A stretch of 64,000 nucleotides of DNA from contig NZ_LUUG01000075.1 in NCBI RefSeq assembly GCF_001644035.1, positions 1 to 64,000 of the forward strand. Direction: 5' to 3'. Numbering within the stretch: position 1 is the stretch's first letter; each line of letters opens with the position of its first letter. The stretch comes from Methylomonas methanica (lineage in GTDB: Bacteria; Pseudomonadota; Gammaproteobacteria; Methylococcales; Methylomonadaceae). Made by a program: the position numbers and the translations under genes. The notes beneath the pieces are model-generated. The model made no database searches, was not told the DNA's origin, and saw nothing but the letters and a program-made list of their open reading frames with translations. Shown here piece by piece: positions 25,567 to 36,401 of the stretch.

Positions 25567-26424
25567 ATGCGCCTTGTTACCCTTTCAACACTATTATTAA
25601 GCGTTGCCGCGTTCAGCCTTAGCTCCGAGGTTACGGCCGGCTCAACTGCTCACGACTGGGCAAAGATCACCACACCGACCCAAGAATCCAGCCAAAGCAT
25701 CGGCACCTACACCAGCGGCTGTATCAGCGGCGCGGCCACCTTGCCGCTGGACGGCCAAGGCTATCAAGTCATGCGCTTGTCCCGCCACCGCTATTACGGG
25801 CACCCTAATTTAATCGGCTTTATCCAGCACTTGGGTCAGTTCAGCGTTGAACAAAAACTGGGCTCTTTGTTGATCGGCGATTTAGGCCAACCGCGCGGCG
25901 GCCCGACCTTAAGCGGACATCGCAGCCATCAGTCAGGCCTGGATGTGGATATTTGGTTTTTGTTATCCGAACAAGCCAGTAACCGGCAATTAACAGCCAA
26001 TGAACGCGAAACTTGGAGCGCGCCGTCGGTCGTGGACATGCAAAACGACACTATCGATTACCGGCATTGGTCGCAGGATCTGGCAAAGGTACTGGAAGCA
26101 GCCGCACGCCAACCGGAGGTAGACCGGATTTTCGTCAACGCCAGTATTAAACAAGAGTTATGCAAAATCAAAAGCCCAGGCTCCGCTGGATGGTTGCGCA
26201 AGATTCGCCCATGGTGGAAACACGACGATCATTTTCATGTGCGCTTGAAATGCCCACCACATAACCCGCATTGCGACTCGCAAGACCCGTTGCCTGCTGG
26301 AGACGGCTGCGACGCCAGCCTGGCATGGTGGTTTTCCGCGGAAGCCAAAGCACCGTCGAAAAACGTACCGCTGCCGCCACCGCCGTTACCGGCATTGTGC
26401 GAGCAGTTGTTGCGCCGCCCCTAA
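25567..26424 (+). CDS. mepA: Penicillin-insensitive murein endopeptidase
   Basis: MepA is a periplasmic LAS-type zinc peptidase that cleaves peptide cross-links of peptidoglycan. The 285-residue protein has a signal peptide (about residues 1-25, ending VTAGS), the zinc motif HQSGLDVDIW with His121 and Asp128, and the final DHFHVRL motif with His222/His224. LLIGDLGQPRGGPTLSGHRSHQ is characteristic. It follows the acyltransferase gene by 36 bases on the same strand, so the two may work together on the cell envelope. Confidence 0.93.
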   Translation: MRLVTLSTLLLSVAAFSLSSEVTAGSTAHDWAKITTPTQESSQSIGTYTSGCISGAATLPLDGQGYQVMRLSRHRYYGHPNLIGFIQHLGQFSVEQKLGSLLIGDLGQPRGGPTLSGHRSHQSGLDVDIWFLLSEQASNRQLTANERETWSAPSVVDMQNDTIDYRHWSQDLAKVLEAAARQPEVDRIFVNASIKQELCKIKSPGSAGWLRKIRPWWKHDDHFHVRLKCPPHNPHCDSQDPLPAGDGCDASLAWWFSAEAKAPSKNVPLPPPPLPALCEQLLRRP

Positions 26425-26499
26425 ATTTACAAAGGTAAACATGGTTTTATCGGGACGGGTCAGACTGCTCTTCCCACAAGCCTGTCTCGTATCATTGCG

Positions 26500-27867
26500 C
26501 TAAAACTCCAGACGGGCACCCATTGTAAATAAATGACTTTCCACGTCCCGGTACCCCACTAGCGCGTCGTAGTTCAAGAACGCGCTTAAGCCTTGCGCAA
26601 ACGTGCCCGATACGCCCGTACCTACCGTAAAATAATTGCGGTCCGGCGCGTTAGTCACCGTATTAAAGGCTAAACCGCTGCTGTTATCGCCTAGAAAGCG
26701 CGCCGCGATATTGCGGCTGCCGTCTTTATATTGATGATGCCATTCGCCGCGCACATTAGGCGTAAACACACCCCACGCCGTACTAACCGCATACGAAATC
26801 TGATTGCCGACTGTGGTGGTGACCGACTCGACGCCCTGATCGGCAAATGCCATTCCCCAGCCGCTGCCGCCTGATTCACTAAACCCGTCGACATCGAGTT
26901 TGATGTAATTGGCTTTTACGTAGGGATTAAACAGCCATTGTTTTACCGCAAAGTTATAGCCGCTGCCCACGCTAACGGAGTATTGGTTCCCGGTAGGCGC
27001 AGCCTTGGCAAGCGTATTCACAGTTTCACTGGGTACCGTATATTGGATATGCCGCACCGACGCGTAATCGATGGCGCCCATGGTCGCCACACCGTCAAAA
27101 TACAAGTTATCCGTTACGTAGTAGGTACTGTAAAGCGCGCCGGTGTAAGCATCGCTATCCAAGGTACCGCCGTTGCGGTCGAAACTGGACTCGGCGCGCG
27201 TATAGGTAAACGCAGCACCCACAATCAAATCATTACCAAACCGATAGTCTATTCCGGCATTAATGCTGCCGCTATTTAAGTTATAACCCAGTTGATTGAC
27301 ATCCGTATCGACATTGCCGGTGTTGTAATTGCCGTTGACGAAACCGCCCAATCGGTCCCAAACGCCGCCACTATCGCCCGCCGCGCCGCCAAGCGGGTTT
27401 GCCAGCGAAGCCAAATTGATCGGCACCGCACCGCTACCCAATCCGGCGACCTGAAAGCCGCGAGCACCGGCTCGCAAAGCGGACATCCGTCCGGCAATCG
27501 CGTTGAAAGAAGTACGCGTAGCCGAAACGCCTTGCGAAGGTATCTGCTCGGGTGAGGTTTGTTGTAGCGCGTTAAATGTCTGTGGTATTGATCGGTTAAG
27601 AGCGGAACCTACTACCGCATCGCAGCGATTCTGAAAATCGTCAGAGTTAATTCCCCGCCCGCCTGGACAGGCAATTTCGATCACGTTGGCCAAATTGCTC
27701 TGGCTGGAATTGATACCGCTGGTATTTTGCAGCAATCCCGCGATAGGCGACACGGCTGGCGTGGCAGCCGAGAAGCTAAAACCCAACAACAACACGCCAA
27801 GTTCTAACGGTACCCGCGGGTAGCGGTGGCCGGATATTGCTCCGGTCTTGTTTTGCATCGTCATCAT
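26500..27867 (-). CDS. Autotransporter-type outer membrane beta-barrel protein
   Basis: A 455-residue exported protein. A signal peptide lies at about residues 17-37 (VLLLGFSFSAATPAVS), and the C-terminal about 270 residues read as an autotransporter beta-barrel (alternating hydrophobic strands, GGFVNGNYNTGNVDT, GFSESGGSGWGM, terminal FTMGARLEF ending in Phe). The short segment between them has two cysteines and FNALQQTSPEQIP, a pattern seen before barrels in small autotransporters; a large passenger is missing. GGGGGAG five bases before the ATG at 27867 fixes the start over the longer ORF to 27939. Confidence 0.8.
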   Translation of the reverse strand: MMTMQNKTGAISGHRYPRVPLELGVLLLGFSFSAATPAVSPIAGLLQNTSGINSSQSNLANVIEIACPGGRGINSDDFQNRCDAVVGSALNRSIPQTFNALQQTSPEQIPSQGVSATRTSFNAIAGRMSALRAGARGFQVAGLGSGAVPINLASLANPLGGAAGDSGGVWDRLGGFVNGNYNTGNVDTDVNQLGYNLNSGSINAGIDYRFGNDLIVGAAFTYTRAESSFDRNGGTLDSDAYTGALYSTYYVTDNLYFDGVATMGAIDYASVRHIQYTVPSETVNTLAKAAPTGNQYSVSVGSGYNFAVKQWLFNPYVKANYIKLDVDGFSESGGSGWGMAFADQGVESVTTTVGNQISYAVSTAWGVFTPNVRGEWHHQYKDGSRNIAARFLGDNSSGLAFNTVTNAPDRNYFTVGTGVSGTFAQGLSAFLNYDALVGYRDVESHLFTMGARLEF

Positions 27868-28081
27868 TATTTCTCCCCCATGAAAATGTTTATGTGCTTT
27901 AAAAATCGAAATATCAAACCGGTAATTTGGTCTTAGCATAGACGATAACGAAAATACCTACATAGTTACTGCGAAATCACAAAAATTGAAACTTATTGTC
28001 AGACAATAAATCAGCCTAAAAACCAGCATCGCTGATAGCTAAATAGTTACAATAAAACTTTATACTTCAGATGAGATAGCC

Positions 28082-28504
28082 ATGCCGGATTTCTTACTTC
28101 ATCAGCAACTAACGCAAGATTGTTTCAAAGTGGGGAGTTTTAGCCTGTCGGAATTGTTAATGATGAACGATAGCCAATATCCCTGGTTTATCCTGGTACC
28201 AAGGCGCCACAATATCAGAGAAATTTATCAGCTTGACCAGGTGGATAGACAGACTCTGCAAGCCGAGTCCTGTCTACTTGCCGAGGCACTTGCAGACATT
28301 TATCGCCCCGACAAACTCAATATTGCCGCCATCGGCAATCTAGTACCGCAGTTGCATCTGCATCATGTGGTGCGCTATCAAACCGATAAAGCCTGGCCGG
28401 CGCCGGTTTGGGGAAAGTTCGCCAGCCTACCCTATGCTGGTGACCAGCCGGAACAACGAATCACCCAACTCCGCTCGGCGCTGAACCAGCAATTAATCAA
28501 TTGA
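28082..28504 (+). CDS. HIT family protein
   Basis: A 140-residue histidine-triad protein: PWFILVPRRHNIREIYQL near residue 40 and the triad region LVPQLHLHHVVRY near residue 92, followed by AWPAPVWGK as in bacterial HIT hydrolases of the FHIT/HINT-related group. Members hydrolyse nucleotidyl bonds (for example dinucleoside polyphosphates or nucleoside phosphoramidates). The precise substrate is unknown. It is a free-standing gene divergent from the barrel protein. Confidence 0.88.
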   Translation: MPDFLLHQQLTQDCFKVGSFSLSELLMMNDSQYPWFILVPRRHNIREIYQLDQVDRQTLQAESCLLAEALADIYRPDKLNIAAIGNLVPQLHLHHVVRYQTDKAWPAPVWGKFASLPYAGDQPEQRITQLRSALNQQLIN

Positions 28505-28819
28505 TAATCAAATTTAATGTTTTACGTTACCGATTACGTGGTGTATCGCAACGGCTAACAATAAACAGAAGGCGTTAATAAATCCACATGGAAATACTTT
28601 AGCTAGAGAATGGCGCAGCGATAATATGAAATAAGCTTTCGGCGGCTGAAATAACCTAGTTTTTATGTGATTGACGCTCACTATAAAAGCACGTCACAAT
28701 CGATAAACGGTCGCAAAATAAGGATAGATTTTCCGCAAATTCGCATAGCTCCAGCGTGAGCGGGAATGTGTCGAAATTAGGGCAGACTGTGTAAAACTTC
28801 AAAAGCCATTGTTACTACC
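28505..28819. other. Intergenic region without visible features
   Basis: About 315 AT-leaning bases between the HIT gene and the small membrane protein. I see no gene, clear hairpin or recognisable operator; the right end must hold the promoter of the membrane protein. Confidence 0.4.
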
Positions 28820-29332
28820 ATGCCTATATTCATCATCTGCTGTTTAATATTAAGCACCCTCACCCTAACCCAAAATGCATTTTTGCCCCTTCTGAATATA
28901 GAGGCCGTCTGGGCGTCCAGCGCCGGCCTTGCGGTGCTTTTCCTATTGAGCGGTTGTTTGAAATTCGCACCCAGCAAAGTATGGCACGACGGCTTTGCCA
29001 CCACTGGCTTATGGACTTGGTACGGTTACTGGAGTCCGCAATTTAGCGACGGCTCGCCTCAATTCAGCGTATTTCCGGTCTATTTTGCCTTGCTCAGCGG
29101 TTGGATGCTGCTGGGTTTAATTAACAAAAGTCCGCAGTTTGATTGGGAATCGCAAGAATCCTTACGTTATTTGCAAAAATATTTGTCCCGCTTCGACACC
29201 TGCGTAGTAGCTGGCTTGGTACTAGTGTGCCTGGCATTGCCGGAGCACTATCTATCCTATCCTATTGCAATGACCTTCTTCATCGTCCGCAGCGCTTTTC
29301 AACGCTGCCTGGAGATCATCGATAGCCTGTAA
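28820..29332 (+). CDS. Small integral membrane protein of unknown function
   Basis: A 170-residue protein with about four membrane helices: residues 3-25 (IFIICCLILSTLTLTQNAFL), 30-50 (VWASSAGLAVLFLLSGCLKF), 84-100 (FPVYFALLSGWMLLGL) and 128-160. A tryptophan/tyrosine-rich loop (GLWTWYGYWSPQFSDGSPQF) lies between the second and third. I recognise no family. There is no clear ribosome-binding site before the ATG. It stands alone, converging on acnB. Confidence 0.6.
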   Translation: MPIFIICCLILSTLTLTQNAFLPLLNIEAVWASSAGLAVLFLLSGCLKFAPSKVWHDGFATTGLWTWYGYWSPQFSDGSPQFSVFPVYFALLSGWMLLGLINKSPQFDWESQESLRYLQKYLSRFDTCVVAGLVLVCLALPEHYLSYPIAMTFFIVRSAFQRCLEIIDSL

Positions 29333-29480
29333 GTTTCGGAAAACCGACTTTGTCCGGCGATCCATCGGTTTTACCGTTTCCTCAAAAAAATATTTAAGTA
29401 TTGTCTGCCTGGAGCAGTGCGGAAGCCCAGCTGAAACTGGGTTACCGCCTGCTCCGGCAAGATACCTAAAAGGCGCGGGG

Positions 29481-32039
29481 CTAAGCTACTTCCTTGGCCT
29501 TATCCTGATAGCTGTCGATTTGATCGAAGTTAAGATAACGGTAGGTATCCGCGCTGGTTTGTTCGATGCTGGCGGCATATTGCATATACTCGGCAACTGT
29601 CGGAATCTTGCCCAATAAAGAACAGACTGCCGCCAATTCTGCCGACGACAGGTAGACGTTGGCGCCATTACCTAAACGGTTGGGGAAGTTACGCGTCGAC
29701 GTCGATACCACCGTCGAACCTTCCGCTACCCGCGCCTGGTTGCCCATGCATAAGGAACATCCGGGCATTTCGGTGCGAGCGCCGACTTTGCCGAAAGTGC
29801 CGTAGTAACCCTCTTCAATCAATTGGTTTTGATCCATTTTAGTCGGCGGTGCCACCCACAGACGTGTCGGCAAGGCCCCGGCTTTTTCCAGCAATTTACC
29901 GGCGGCGCGGAAGTGACCGATATTGGTCATACAGGAACCGATGAACACCTCGTCAATCTTGGTGCCGGCCACTTCGGACAAGGGCTTGATGTCGTCCGGA
30001 TCGTTGGGGCAAGCCAGCAATGGCTCGGTGATTTCGTTCAAATCGATTTCGATGACTTCCGCGTATTCCGCATCCTGATCCGCTTCCATCAATACCGGAT
30101 TGGCCAGCCAATCCTGCATCGCTTTGATGCGGCGTTGGATGGTTCTGACATCGCCGTATCCTTCGGCGATCATCCATTTCAATAAGGTGATATTGGAGTT
30201 CAGATATTCGCGAATCGGCGCTTCGTTGAGCTTGATGGTGCAACCGCCGGCGGAACGTTCGGCCGAGGCATCGGACAATTCGAATGCTTGCTCGACTTTT
30301 AAATCCGGCAAACCTTCGATTTCCAGGATTCGGCCGGAAAACACGTTTTTCTTGCCTTGTTTAGCCACGGTCAACGAACCGCTTTTCAGCGCGGCATATG
30401 GAATCGCGTTCACCAAGTCGCGCAGCGTAATTCCGGGCTGCATTTGGCCTTTGAAACGCACCAATACCGACTCGGGCATATCCAATGGCATCACGCCGGT
30501 CGCCGCAGCAAACGCAACCAAACCGGAGCCGGCCGGGAAGGAAATGCCGATCGGAAAGCGGGTGTGCGAATCGCCGCCAGTACCGACGGTGTCAGGCAAC
30601 AGCATCCGGTTCAGCCAGGAGTGAATCACGCCATCGCCGGGACGTAGCGAAACGCCGCCGCGGGTCATAATAAAGTCCGGCAGGGTGTGCTGCATTTGCA
30701 CATCGACCGGCTTTGGATAAGCGGCGGTATGGCAGAAGGATTGCATCACCAAATCAGCTGAAAAACCCAGGCAGGCCAAGTCTTTTAGTTCATCACGGGT
30801 CATCGGCCCCGTGGTGTCTTGCGAGCCGACCGTGGTCATTTTCGGTTCGCAATAGCTGCCCGGCCTAACACCGGCGACGCCGCACGCTTTACCGACGATT
30901 TTTTGCGCCAGGGTAAAACCTTTGCCGCTGTCATGAGCCACGCCCAAGCGGCGGAACACCGTGGAAGCCGGTAAGCCCAAAAATTGGCGGGCACGATCGG
31001 TCAAACCCCGACCGATGATCAATGGAATCCTGCCGCCGGCACGGACTTCGTCAAAAATCACTTCGGTTTTTAACGCAAATTCGCAGACGACTTCATCCGT
31101 ACCGTGGCGTTTGACCACACCCAGATAAGGAAAAATGTCGATCACATCGCCCATCGCCATGCCGGTCACGTCGCATTCGATAGGCAGTGCGCCGGAATCT
31201 TCCATCGTATTAAAGAAAATCGGTGCGATCTTGCCGCCGATGCAGACGCCGCCGCCGCGCTTGTTGGGGATAAACGGAATGTCGTCACCCATGAACCACA
31301 GCACCGAATTGGTAGCGGATTTACGCGAGGAGCCGGTGCCGACCACGTCACCGACGTAGGCCACCGGGAAACCCTTGGCTTTCAGTTCGGTAATTTGCTG
31401 CTCGGCATTGGTGATGCCGTCGCGCGGCATTTTCAGCATGGCTTTGGCGTGCAGCGGAATATCCGGTCTGGACCAGGCATCCGGCGCAGGCGACAAATCG
31501 TCGGTATTAGTTTCGCCGGTGACTTTAAATACGGTTACCGTGAGTTTCTCCGGCACTTCTGGTTTGGCAGTAAACCACTCGGCATCCGCCCAGGATTGCA
31601 GCACTTGTTTGGCGTAAGTGTTGCCTGCTTCGGCTTTTTCCTGCACATCGTGGAAGGCATCGAAGATCAGCAGAATTTGCGACAAGGCTTTCGCGGCAAT
31701 CGGCGCTAACGCGGCATTGTCCAGCAGTTCGATCAACGGTACCACGTTGTAACCGCCGAGCATGGTACCCAACAATTCAGTGGCTTTTTCCGGTGTCAGC
31801 AAAGGTGAAGTCGCCTCGCCTTTGGCGACGGCAGTCAGGAAACCAGCTTTGACATAGGCTGCTTCGTCGACACCAGCTGGAATCCTATTGGCCAGTAAAT
31901 CCAGCAAAAATACGTCCTCTCCCGCAGGCGGATTTTTCAACAACTCAACCAATGCCGCAACCTGCTCGGCATCCAAGGGTTTAGGCACCACGCCTTCGGC
32001 GGCGCGTTCGGCTACGTGTTTTCGGTATTGTTCTAACAT
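29481..32039 (-). CDS. acnB: Aconitate hydratase B
   Basis: AcnB interconverts citrate and isocitrate through cis-aconitate in the TCA cycle. The 852-residue protein starts [33 protein letters not shown], the N-terminal HEAT-like domain unique to the AcnB class, and carries the [4Fe-4S] ligands Cys703 ([11 protein letters not shown]) and Cys761/Cys764 (PGCSLCMGN), which correspond in spacing to the enterobacterial enzyme. A 39-residue in-frame upstream extension overlaps the Uma2 gene and is rejected. It is the last gene of idh-uma2-acnB. Confidence 0.96.
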   Translation of the reverse strand: MLEQYRKHVAERAAEGVVPKPLDAEQVAALVELLKNPPAGEDVFLLDLLANRIPAGVDEAAYVKAGFLTAVAKGEATSPLLTPEKATELLGTMLGGYNVVPLIELLDNAALAPIAAKALSQILLIFDAFHDVQEKAEAGNTYAKQVLQSWADAEWFTAKPEVPEKLTVTVFKVTGETNTDDLSPAPDAWSRPDIPLHAKAMLKMPRDGITNAEQQITELKAKGFPVAYVGDVVGTGSSRKSATNSVLWFMGDDIPFIPNKRGGGVCIGGKIAPIFFNTMEDSGALPIECDVTGMAMGDVIDIFPYLGVVKRHGTDEVVCEFALKTEVIFDEVRAGGRIPLIIGRGLTDRARQFLGLPASTVFRRLGVAHDSGKGFTLAQKIVGKACGVAGVRPGSYCEPKMTTVGSQDTTGPMTRDELKDLACLGFSADLVMQSFCHTAAYPKPVDVQMQHTLPDFIMTRGGVSLRPGDGVIHSWLNRMLLPDTVGTGGDSHTRFPIGISFPAGSGLVAFAAATGVMPLDMPESVLVRFKGQMQPGITLRDLVNAIPYAALKSGSLTVAKQGKKNVFSGRILEIEGLPDLKVEQAFELSDASAERSAGGCTIKLNEAPIREYLNSNITLLKWMIAEGYGDVRTIQRRIKAMQDWLANPVLMEADQDAEYAEVIEIDLNEITEPLLACPNDPDDIKPLSEVAGTKIDEVFIGSCMTNIGHFRAAGKLLEKAGALPTRLWVAPPTKMDQNQLIEEGYYGTFGKVGARTEMPGCSLCMGNQARVAEGSTVVSTSTRNFPNRLGNGANVYLSSAELAAVCSLLGKIPTVAEYMQYAASIEQTSADTYRYLNFDQIDSYQDKAKEVA

Positions 32040-32061
32040 GATGATTTCCGGTAAAAAGATA

Positions 32062-32676
32062 TTAGGCTTGGGATGAGTTGGCTTCGGCGGCGGCTTGTTC
32101 GGCCATAAATGTGCGCATATCGTCGTTATCGACTCTGGCATAAATGTCAGCGACACTGAGAGTCAAACCAACCGATTCGAACAGCACGTCGTCGCCGAGA
32201 AAATAGTGATTGGAGACCCAGCCCTCGCTACGCCGGCAGACTTCGACGTCGACGATGTCTTGCTCGATCAGCACGTATTCCAGCAAGCTGGGAATGCTTT
32301 GGTAGACACGGCGTTTGATGGTTTCGTCGAGGCGGCGGGTGGATTTAGACAGGACTTCGACGACCAGTACCGGTGCTTCGGTGTAGTACTCGCTGGTATA
32401 ATTTTGATCGCATACCACCATCGCATCCGGATAAAACACGTGTCTATCGGTTTTAATCTTGACGTTGGAGCCAAAGGCTTCGCACGGCTTGTCCCGCAAG
32501 TGATTAGTTAACTCTATCGCCATATTAAGCGAAATTCGTTCGTGATTAAGACTGGCTCCCGACATCGCGTAGACCTGACCGTCCATGTACTGGTGCTTGG
32601 TATCGCTTGCCAGTTCACCCGCCAAGTAATCTTCGATCGAAATCCAGGCTCGCTCGAATTTAGGTTGCGCGCTCAT
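32062..32676 (-). CDS. Uma2 family putative endonuclease
   Basis: A 204-residue Uma2 protein: [28 protein letters not shown] at the start, [22 protein letters not shown] near 70-90 and [17 protein letters not shown] near 100-116, which form the PD-(D/E)xK nuclease-like core (Asp in YPDAMV, Glu in VVEVLS). Family members are numerous in cyanobacteria and methanotrophs; activity is mostly untested. It is inserted between idh and acnB with 22-base gaps on both sides, so it is cotranscribed with two TCA genes with no obvious functional link. Confidence 0.88.
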   Translation of the reverse strand: MSAQPKFERAWISIEDYLAGELASDTKHQYMDGQVYAMSGASLNHERISLNMAIELTNHLRDKPCEAFGSNVKIKTDRHVFYPDAMVVCDQNYTSEYYTEAPVLVVEVLSKSTRRLDETIKRRVYQSIPSLLEYVLIEQDIVDVEVCRRSEGWVSNHYFLGDDVLFESVGLTLSVADIYARVDNDDMRTFMAEQAAAEANSSQA

Positions 32677-32698
32677 AATCGCCTCCTCCGCTTATTAA

Positions 32699-33709
32699 TC
32701 ACTCCATCGCATCGACAATGGCCTGACCCATTTCCTTGGTGCCGTATTTGCTGTCCGGGTTCAAATCCGGGGTTACATAGACACCACCGTTAACGACTTT
32801 TTCAATCGCGTTTTGCATGCGGATCGCGGCTTCGTGTTCGCCCAAATGATTCAGCATCATCACGCCCCCCATCATCACTGCGGTAGGGTTGGCAATATTT
32901 TTGCCGGCGATATCCGGCGCACTGCCGTGTACCGCTTCGAACAAAGCGGCGTCCACACCTATATTCGCGCCGGGGATCAAGCCCAAGCCGCCTACCAAAC
33001 CGGCGGTCAAATCGGACAAAATGTCGCCGAACATATTGGTGGTTACGACCACATCGAATTGTTCCGGCTTCATCACCATATGCATACAGGCCGCATCGAC
33101 GATTTTTTCGTCGAATTCAATATCAGGATATTTTGCCGCTATTTCCCTAGCAGCTCTCAGAAACAAGCCCTGAGTGTATTTCAAAATATTGGCCTTATGA
33201 CAGACCGTTACTTTCTTACGATTGTTGTCGATAGCATACTTAAATGCATATTCGACGATACGTTCCGAACCGGCCTTGGTGACTACGGCCAAGCTTTCTG
33301 CAATGTCTTTAGCAGGCGTCAGGTAATGCTCCAAACCGACATACAAACCTTCGGTATTCTCGCGGACGATGACGATATCTACATCGTCGTACCGGGTTTT
33401 GACACCCTTCCAGCTTTTTGCCGGACGCACGTTGGCATAAAGATCGTATTGTTTGCGTAGTTCGACGTTGATACTTCTAAAACCTTCCCCCACCATTGTG
33501 GTCAACGGCCCTTTGAACGCCACCCGAGTCTGGGCGATGGATTCCATCGTGGCATCCGGCAGCGGCGTACCGGTTCTTTCATACGCCGACATGCCGGCGT
33601 CCGCCTCATGCCAATGAATTTTCGCGCCCGAAGCGTTAATCACCGCCACGGCGGCATCCATGATCGAAGGGCCAATACCATCACCTTTAATCAACGTGAC
33701 GTTATGCAT
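32699..33709 (-). CDS. Isocitrate dehydrogenase, NAD-type
   Basis: A 336-residue beta-decarboxylating dehydrogenase: TLIKGDGIGPSIMDAAVAV at the N-terminus, the IVRENTEGLYVGLEH substrate motif near residue 125 and the NMFGDILSDLTAGLVGGLGLIPGANIG signature near 225-250. The short length and motifs match the monomer size of NAD-dependent isocitrate dehydrogenase rather than the about 415-residue NADP enzyme; isopropylmalate or tartrate dehydrogenase are less likely because acnB is in the same operon. It converts isocitrate to 2-oxoglutarate, the nitrogen acceptor for ammonia assimilation. Confidence 0.88.
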   Translation of the reverse strand: MHNVTLIKGDGIGPSIMDAAVAVINASGAKIHWHEADAGMSAYERTGTPLPDATMESIAQTRVAFKGPLTTMVGEGFRSINVELRKQYDLYANVRPAKSWKGVKTRYDDVDIVIVRENTEGLYVGLEHYLTPAKDIAESLAVVTKAGSERIVEYAFKYAIDNNRKKVTVCHKANILKYTQGLFLRAAREIAAKYPDIEFDEKIVDAACMHMVMKPEQFDVVVTTNMFGDILSDLTAGLVGGLGLIPGANIGVDAALFEAVHGSAPDIAGKNIANPTAVMMGGVMMLNHLGEHEAAIRMQNAIEKVVNGGVYVTPDLNPDSKYGTKEMGQAIVDAME

Positions 33710-34030
33710 TCATTTCTCCTACTTGATAATTAAAAATAACAACTCACTGGGCACGCTTGGCTGTATCGCAATTAGCATCAATTCGCCCTCACAATAAAGC
33801 GCCTACATAATGAGTAATAATACACAGTTTCGCAGCCCGCCGCACGGGCAAGCCGCAAGCAGATACGCCTTAATTTCTGACATCCTTGAGCGACGCCGGC
33901 CAAACTGACCCAATAAATCCAGCAAAATTCATACCCAAGCACGGCAGGCCGATAATCGGCGTCCGGCACACAAAAAAGCGGTATCATCGAACCAGCATTA
34001 TTTCTACCCAAGTCCCGATTAAAACTAACC
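33710..34030. other. Divergent promoter region of idh and ABC genes
   Basis: About 320 bases between two divergent operons. No gene, strong hairpin or recognisable operator is visible; it must contain promoters for both sides. Confidence 0.4.
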
Positions 34031-34945
34031 ATGATCACCGCCGACAAGCTGATTTTCGAATACCCCGGCCTGCGCGCTTTGGACGATGTGTCGTTCAAAA
34101 TCGCATCCGGCAGCATTACCGCGCTGGTCGGCCCCAATGGTGCCGGCAAAACCACCCTGCTGCGCTGCATGGCGGCCTTGGATCAGCCGGTCAGCGGCGC
34201 AATCAATATCGCCGGCATCGACGTATTGGAACAGCCGCGCGATTGCCACCGGATCATCGGCTATTTATCTGATTTTTTTGGGCTTTATCAACGCTTGACT
34301 GTGCGGCAATGTCTGCATTACGTGGCCCGCGCCCAGGGCATTTTTGAAGCCGATTGCGCCGCCGCTATCGAAGATGTAAGCCGTCGCTTGCATATCCAGG
34401 ATAGATTGGAAAACAGCCCTGCCCAGTTATCGCGCGGCTTGCGGCAAAGGGTAGCCATTGCGCAAGCCATCATTCACAAACCGCCAGTGGTGTTACTGGA
34501 CGAACCGGCCTCCGGCCTGGATCCGGAAGCCCGCCACGAACTGGCCGAGCTATTTTTAGACTTGCAAGCCCAAGGCATGACGCTGCTGGTGTCCTCGCAC
34601 ATCCTCGCCGAACTGGAAGCTTACTGCACCGACATGCTGGTGCTGCGCCAGGGGCGGATCGTCGAGCAAGTGGCGGTCAAAGCGCCTTCCCTAGTCAAAC
34701 CATTTAAATTACTTCTGGCTAATCCGGTAGAAAACCTGCTTCCGCTCCTGCAATCCCTGCCAGGTATTAAGGTGCTAAATAGTGACAATAAACAACAAGC
34801 CATATTGCAGCTAGACGGTGGCGCGTCGCAACAACACCAAGTACTGAAAGCCCTCATCGCGCTGGATTTAACGGTCTGCGAGTTCGCACCTGCTGCCAGC
34901 AATCTGCAAGACGCTTACCTACAAACCATCCGCCACAGCTCATGA
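34031..34945 (+). CDS. ABC transporter ATP-binding protein
   Basis: A 304-residue ABC ATPase with Walker A GPNGAGKTT near residue 36, signature LSRGLRQRV near 138, Walker B VVLLDEPASGLDP near 155 and the H-loop SSHI near 190, plus a C-terminal extension of about 90 residues. It resembles ATPases of ABC-2-type exporters (CcmA/NatA group). Its last four bases overlap the start of the membrane subunit gene (ATGA), giving a two-gene exporter. The exported substrate is unknown. Confidence 0.9.
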   Translation: MITADKLIFEYPGLRALDDVSFKIASGSITALVGPNGAGKTTLLRCMAALDQPVSGAINIAGIDVLEQPRDCHRIIGYLSDFFGLYQRLTVRQCLHYVARAQGIFEADCAAAIEDVSRRLHIQDRLENSPAQLSRGLRQRVAIAQAIIHKPPVVLLDEPASGLDPEARHELAELFLDLQAQGMTLLVSSHILAELEAYCTDMLVLRQGRIVEQVAVKAPSLVKPFKLLLANPVENLLPLLQSLPGIKVLNSDNKQQAILQLDGGASQQHQVLKALIALDLTVCEFAPAASNLQDAYLQTIRHSS

Positions 34946-36237
34946 ATCTAAATCCCGAATTTGAACGCCAACTAATTTTGGAATGCTCGCAAGCCCGGCT
35001 GATCGGCGCGACTATCGTGTTGAGCGCCGTTTTTACCTTAACCTATTTTCTGGATGACTACCGCCTAGGTAACATAACCGCTCAAGCCGCACTAACGCTA
35101 TTCATGCTGATAACACTGCTTTGGGGCACCCGGCAAAGCCTGGACAGCATCGTCGAGGAATACCGCGACCGCACCTGGGATATTCAACGCCTGTCAGCGC
35201 TAGGCCCCTGGCAAATGGCCTGGGGCAAACTGCTGGGCAGCACCAGCATGGCCTGGTACTGCGCCGGCATCTGTTTGCTGGTCCATGCACTAGCTACCGA
35301 CAATCCGGCCTCCCTACCCTTGCTGTTTTTTTACGCCATTGGCACGGCATTACTGGTACAAAGCGCCGGTCTTTTGCTGGGTTTATTGGCGGTGCAACGC
35401 GGTCAGCTTAAAACCGGTTCGATACTAATTTTGGTGTTGGTGGGCTTCATCGTTTTCATGCCGTCACTGACCGATTTAACCGATACGGCAAATTATTTGC
35501 CCGACAATTTACAAATCAGTTCCTGGTACAACCTAACTGTAAACGCGCAGACTTTGCACCAAATAAGCCTGCTTTGCGCCTTATTCTGGTGCGTGATGGG
35601 CAACTATCGCTTGCTAGCACAAGACTTGGGCTTGCGTAATTTGCCCTGGGCCTGGCTGGGTTTTACGCTGTTTTTGGTCGTCTATTTGGGCGGCTTTATT
35701 CCCAGCTCCAGCTATTCCTTTTCCCTGGCTGCTTTTGCGGTTTGCAGCGTGCTGACTTACGTCGGCGTGATCGTCGAACGGCACGAACCTATGCGTATCA
35801 AACGCTTGCTGGACTATTACCGACAAGCCAACTGGCGCCGAGTGGGTGAGGAACTGCCCTTGAGCGCATTGAGTTTTGCGCTAAGCCTACCGTTTGCGAT
35901 ATTTCTGAGCTTCCAAGAGCAACGATATGCCTGGCTGGACATCTCCCTGCATGCCTACCCGCTAGCTATCGCGCTATTAGTACTGCGCGATTGTGCCATT
36001 TACCTGTTTTTTTGCTTCGGCAAAAATCCACAACGCGCGTTTAGCCTGAGTTTACTGTCCGCCGCACTGCTGTACGGCATTCTCCCCGGCCTGTTCGGTG
36101 CGGTCGGCATGACGGATATTTCGGCATTATTCTTTCCGCTGTGGGCCGATTCGGCATTTGCCGCGTTAGTCTTTGCCGCCTTGCAATGCGTACTGATTTT
36201 ACGTCTGCTCTATCAACGCTGGCGAAAAAGCGTTTAA
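34942..36237 (+). CDS. ABC transporter membrane subunit
   Basis: A 431-residue protein with about ten to twelve hydrophobic helices, for instance LIGATIVLSAVFTLTYFL (20-38), LTLFMLITLLWG, ALLVQSAGLLLGLLAV and the C-terminal AFAALVFAALQCVLILRLLY. A cytoplasmic stretch near residue 65 (DSIVEEYRDRTWDIQRLSALGPWQMAWGK) matches the coupling region of ABC-2 permeases. It is translationally coupled to the ATPase gene. No substrate-binding protein is adjacent, which fits an exporter. Confidence 0.85.
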   Translation: MNLNPEFERQLILECSQARLIGATIVLSAVFTLTYFLDDYRLGNITAQAALTLFMLITLLWGTRQSLDSIVEEYRDRTWDIQRLSALGPWQMAWGKLLGSTSMAWYCAGICLLVHALATDNPASLPLLFFYAIGTALLVQSAGLLLGLLAVQRGQLKTGSILILVLVGFIVFMPSLTDLTDTANYLPDNLQISSWYNLTVNAQTLHQISLLCALFWCVMGNYRLLAQDLGLRNLPWAWLGFTLFLVVYLGGFIPSSSYSFSLAAFAVCSVLTYVGVIVERHEPMRIKRLLDYYRQANWRRVGEELPLSALSFALSLPFAIFLSFQEQRYAWLDISLHAYPLAIALLVLRDCAIYLFFCFGKNPQRAFSLSLLSAALLYGILPGLFGAVGMTDISALFFPLWADSAFAALVFAALQCVLILRLLYQRWRKSV

Positions 36238-36401
36238 CCTAAGCAGAACGTGTCTGTGCGTTAGCACACATAACTTGCTTAAGCCCGCCAGAATAGAGAA
36301 AATAAAGCCAAGCTACAAAAACAACAATAACTTGGCTATCGGAAAAACTGATGCGCCCTTGCGCCGCACCGAGTACGATGGTTGCGACCGGGACCTGCGG
36401 C

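Noticed and set aside
33778-34170. 130-codon minus-strand ORF in the idh/ABC spacer
   Set aside because: It overlaps the ABC ATPase start and its product has no family pattern.
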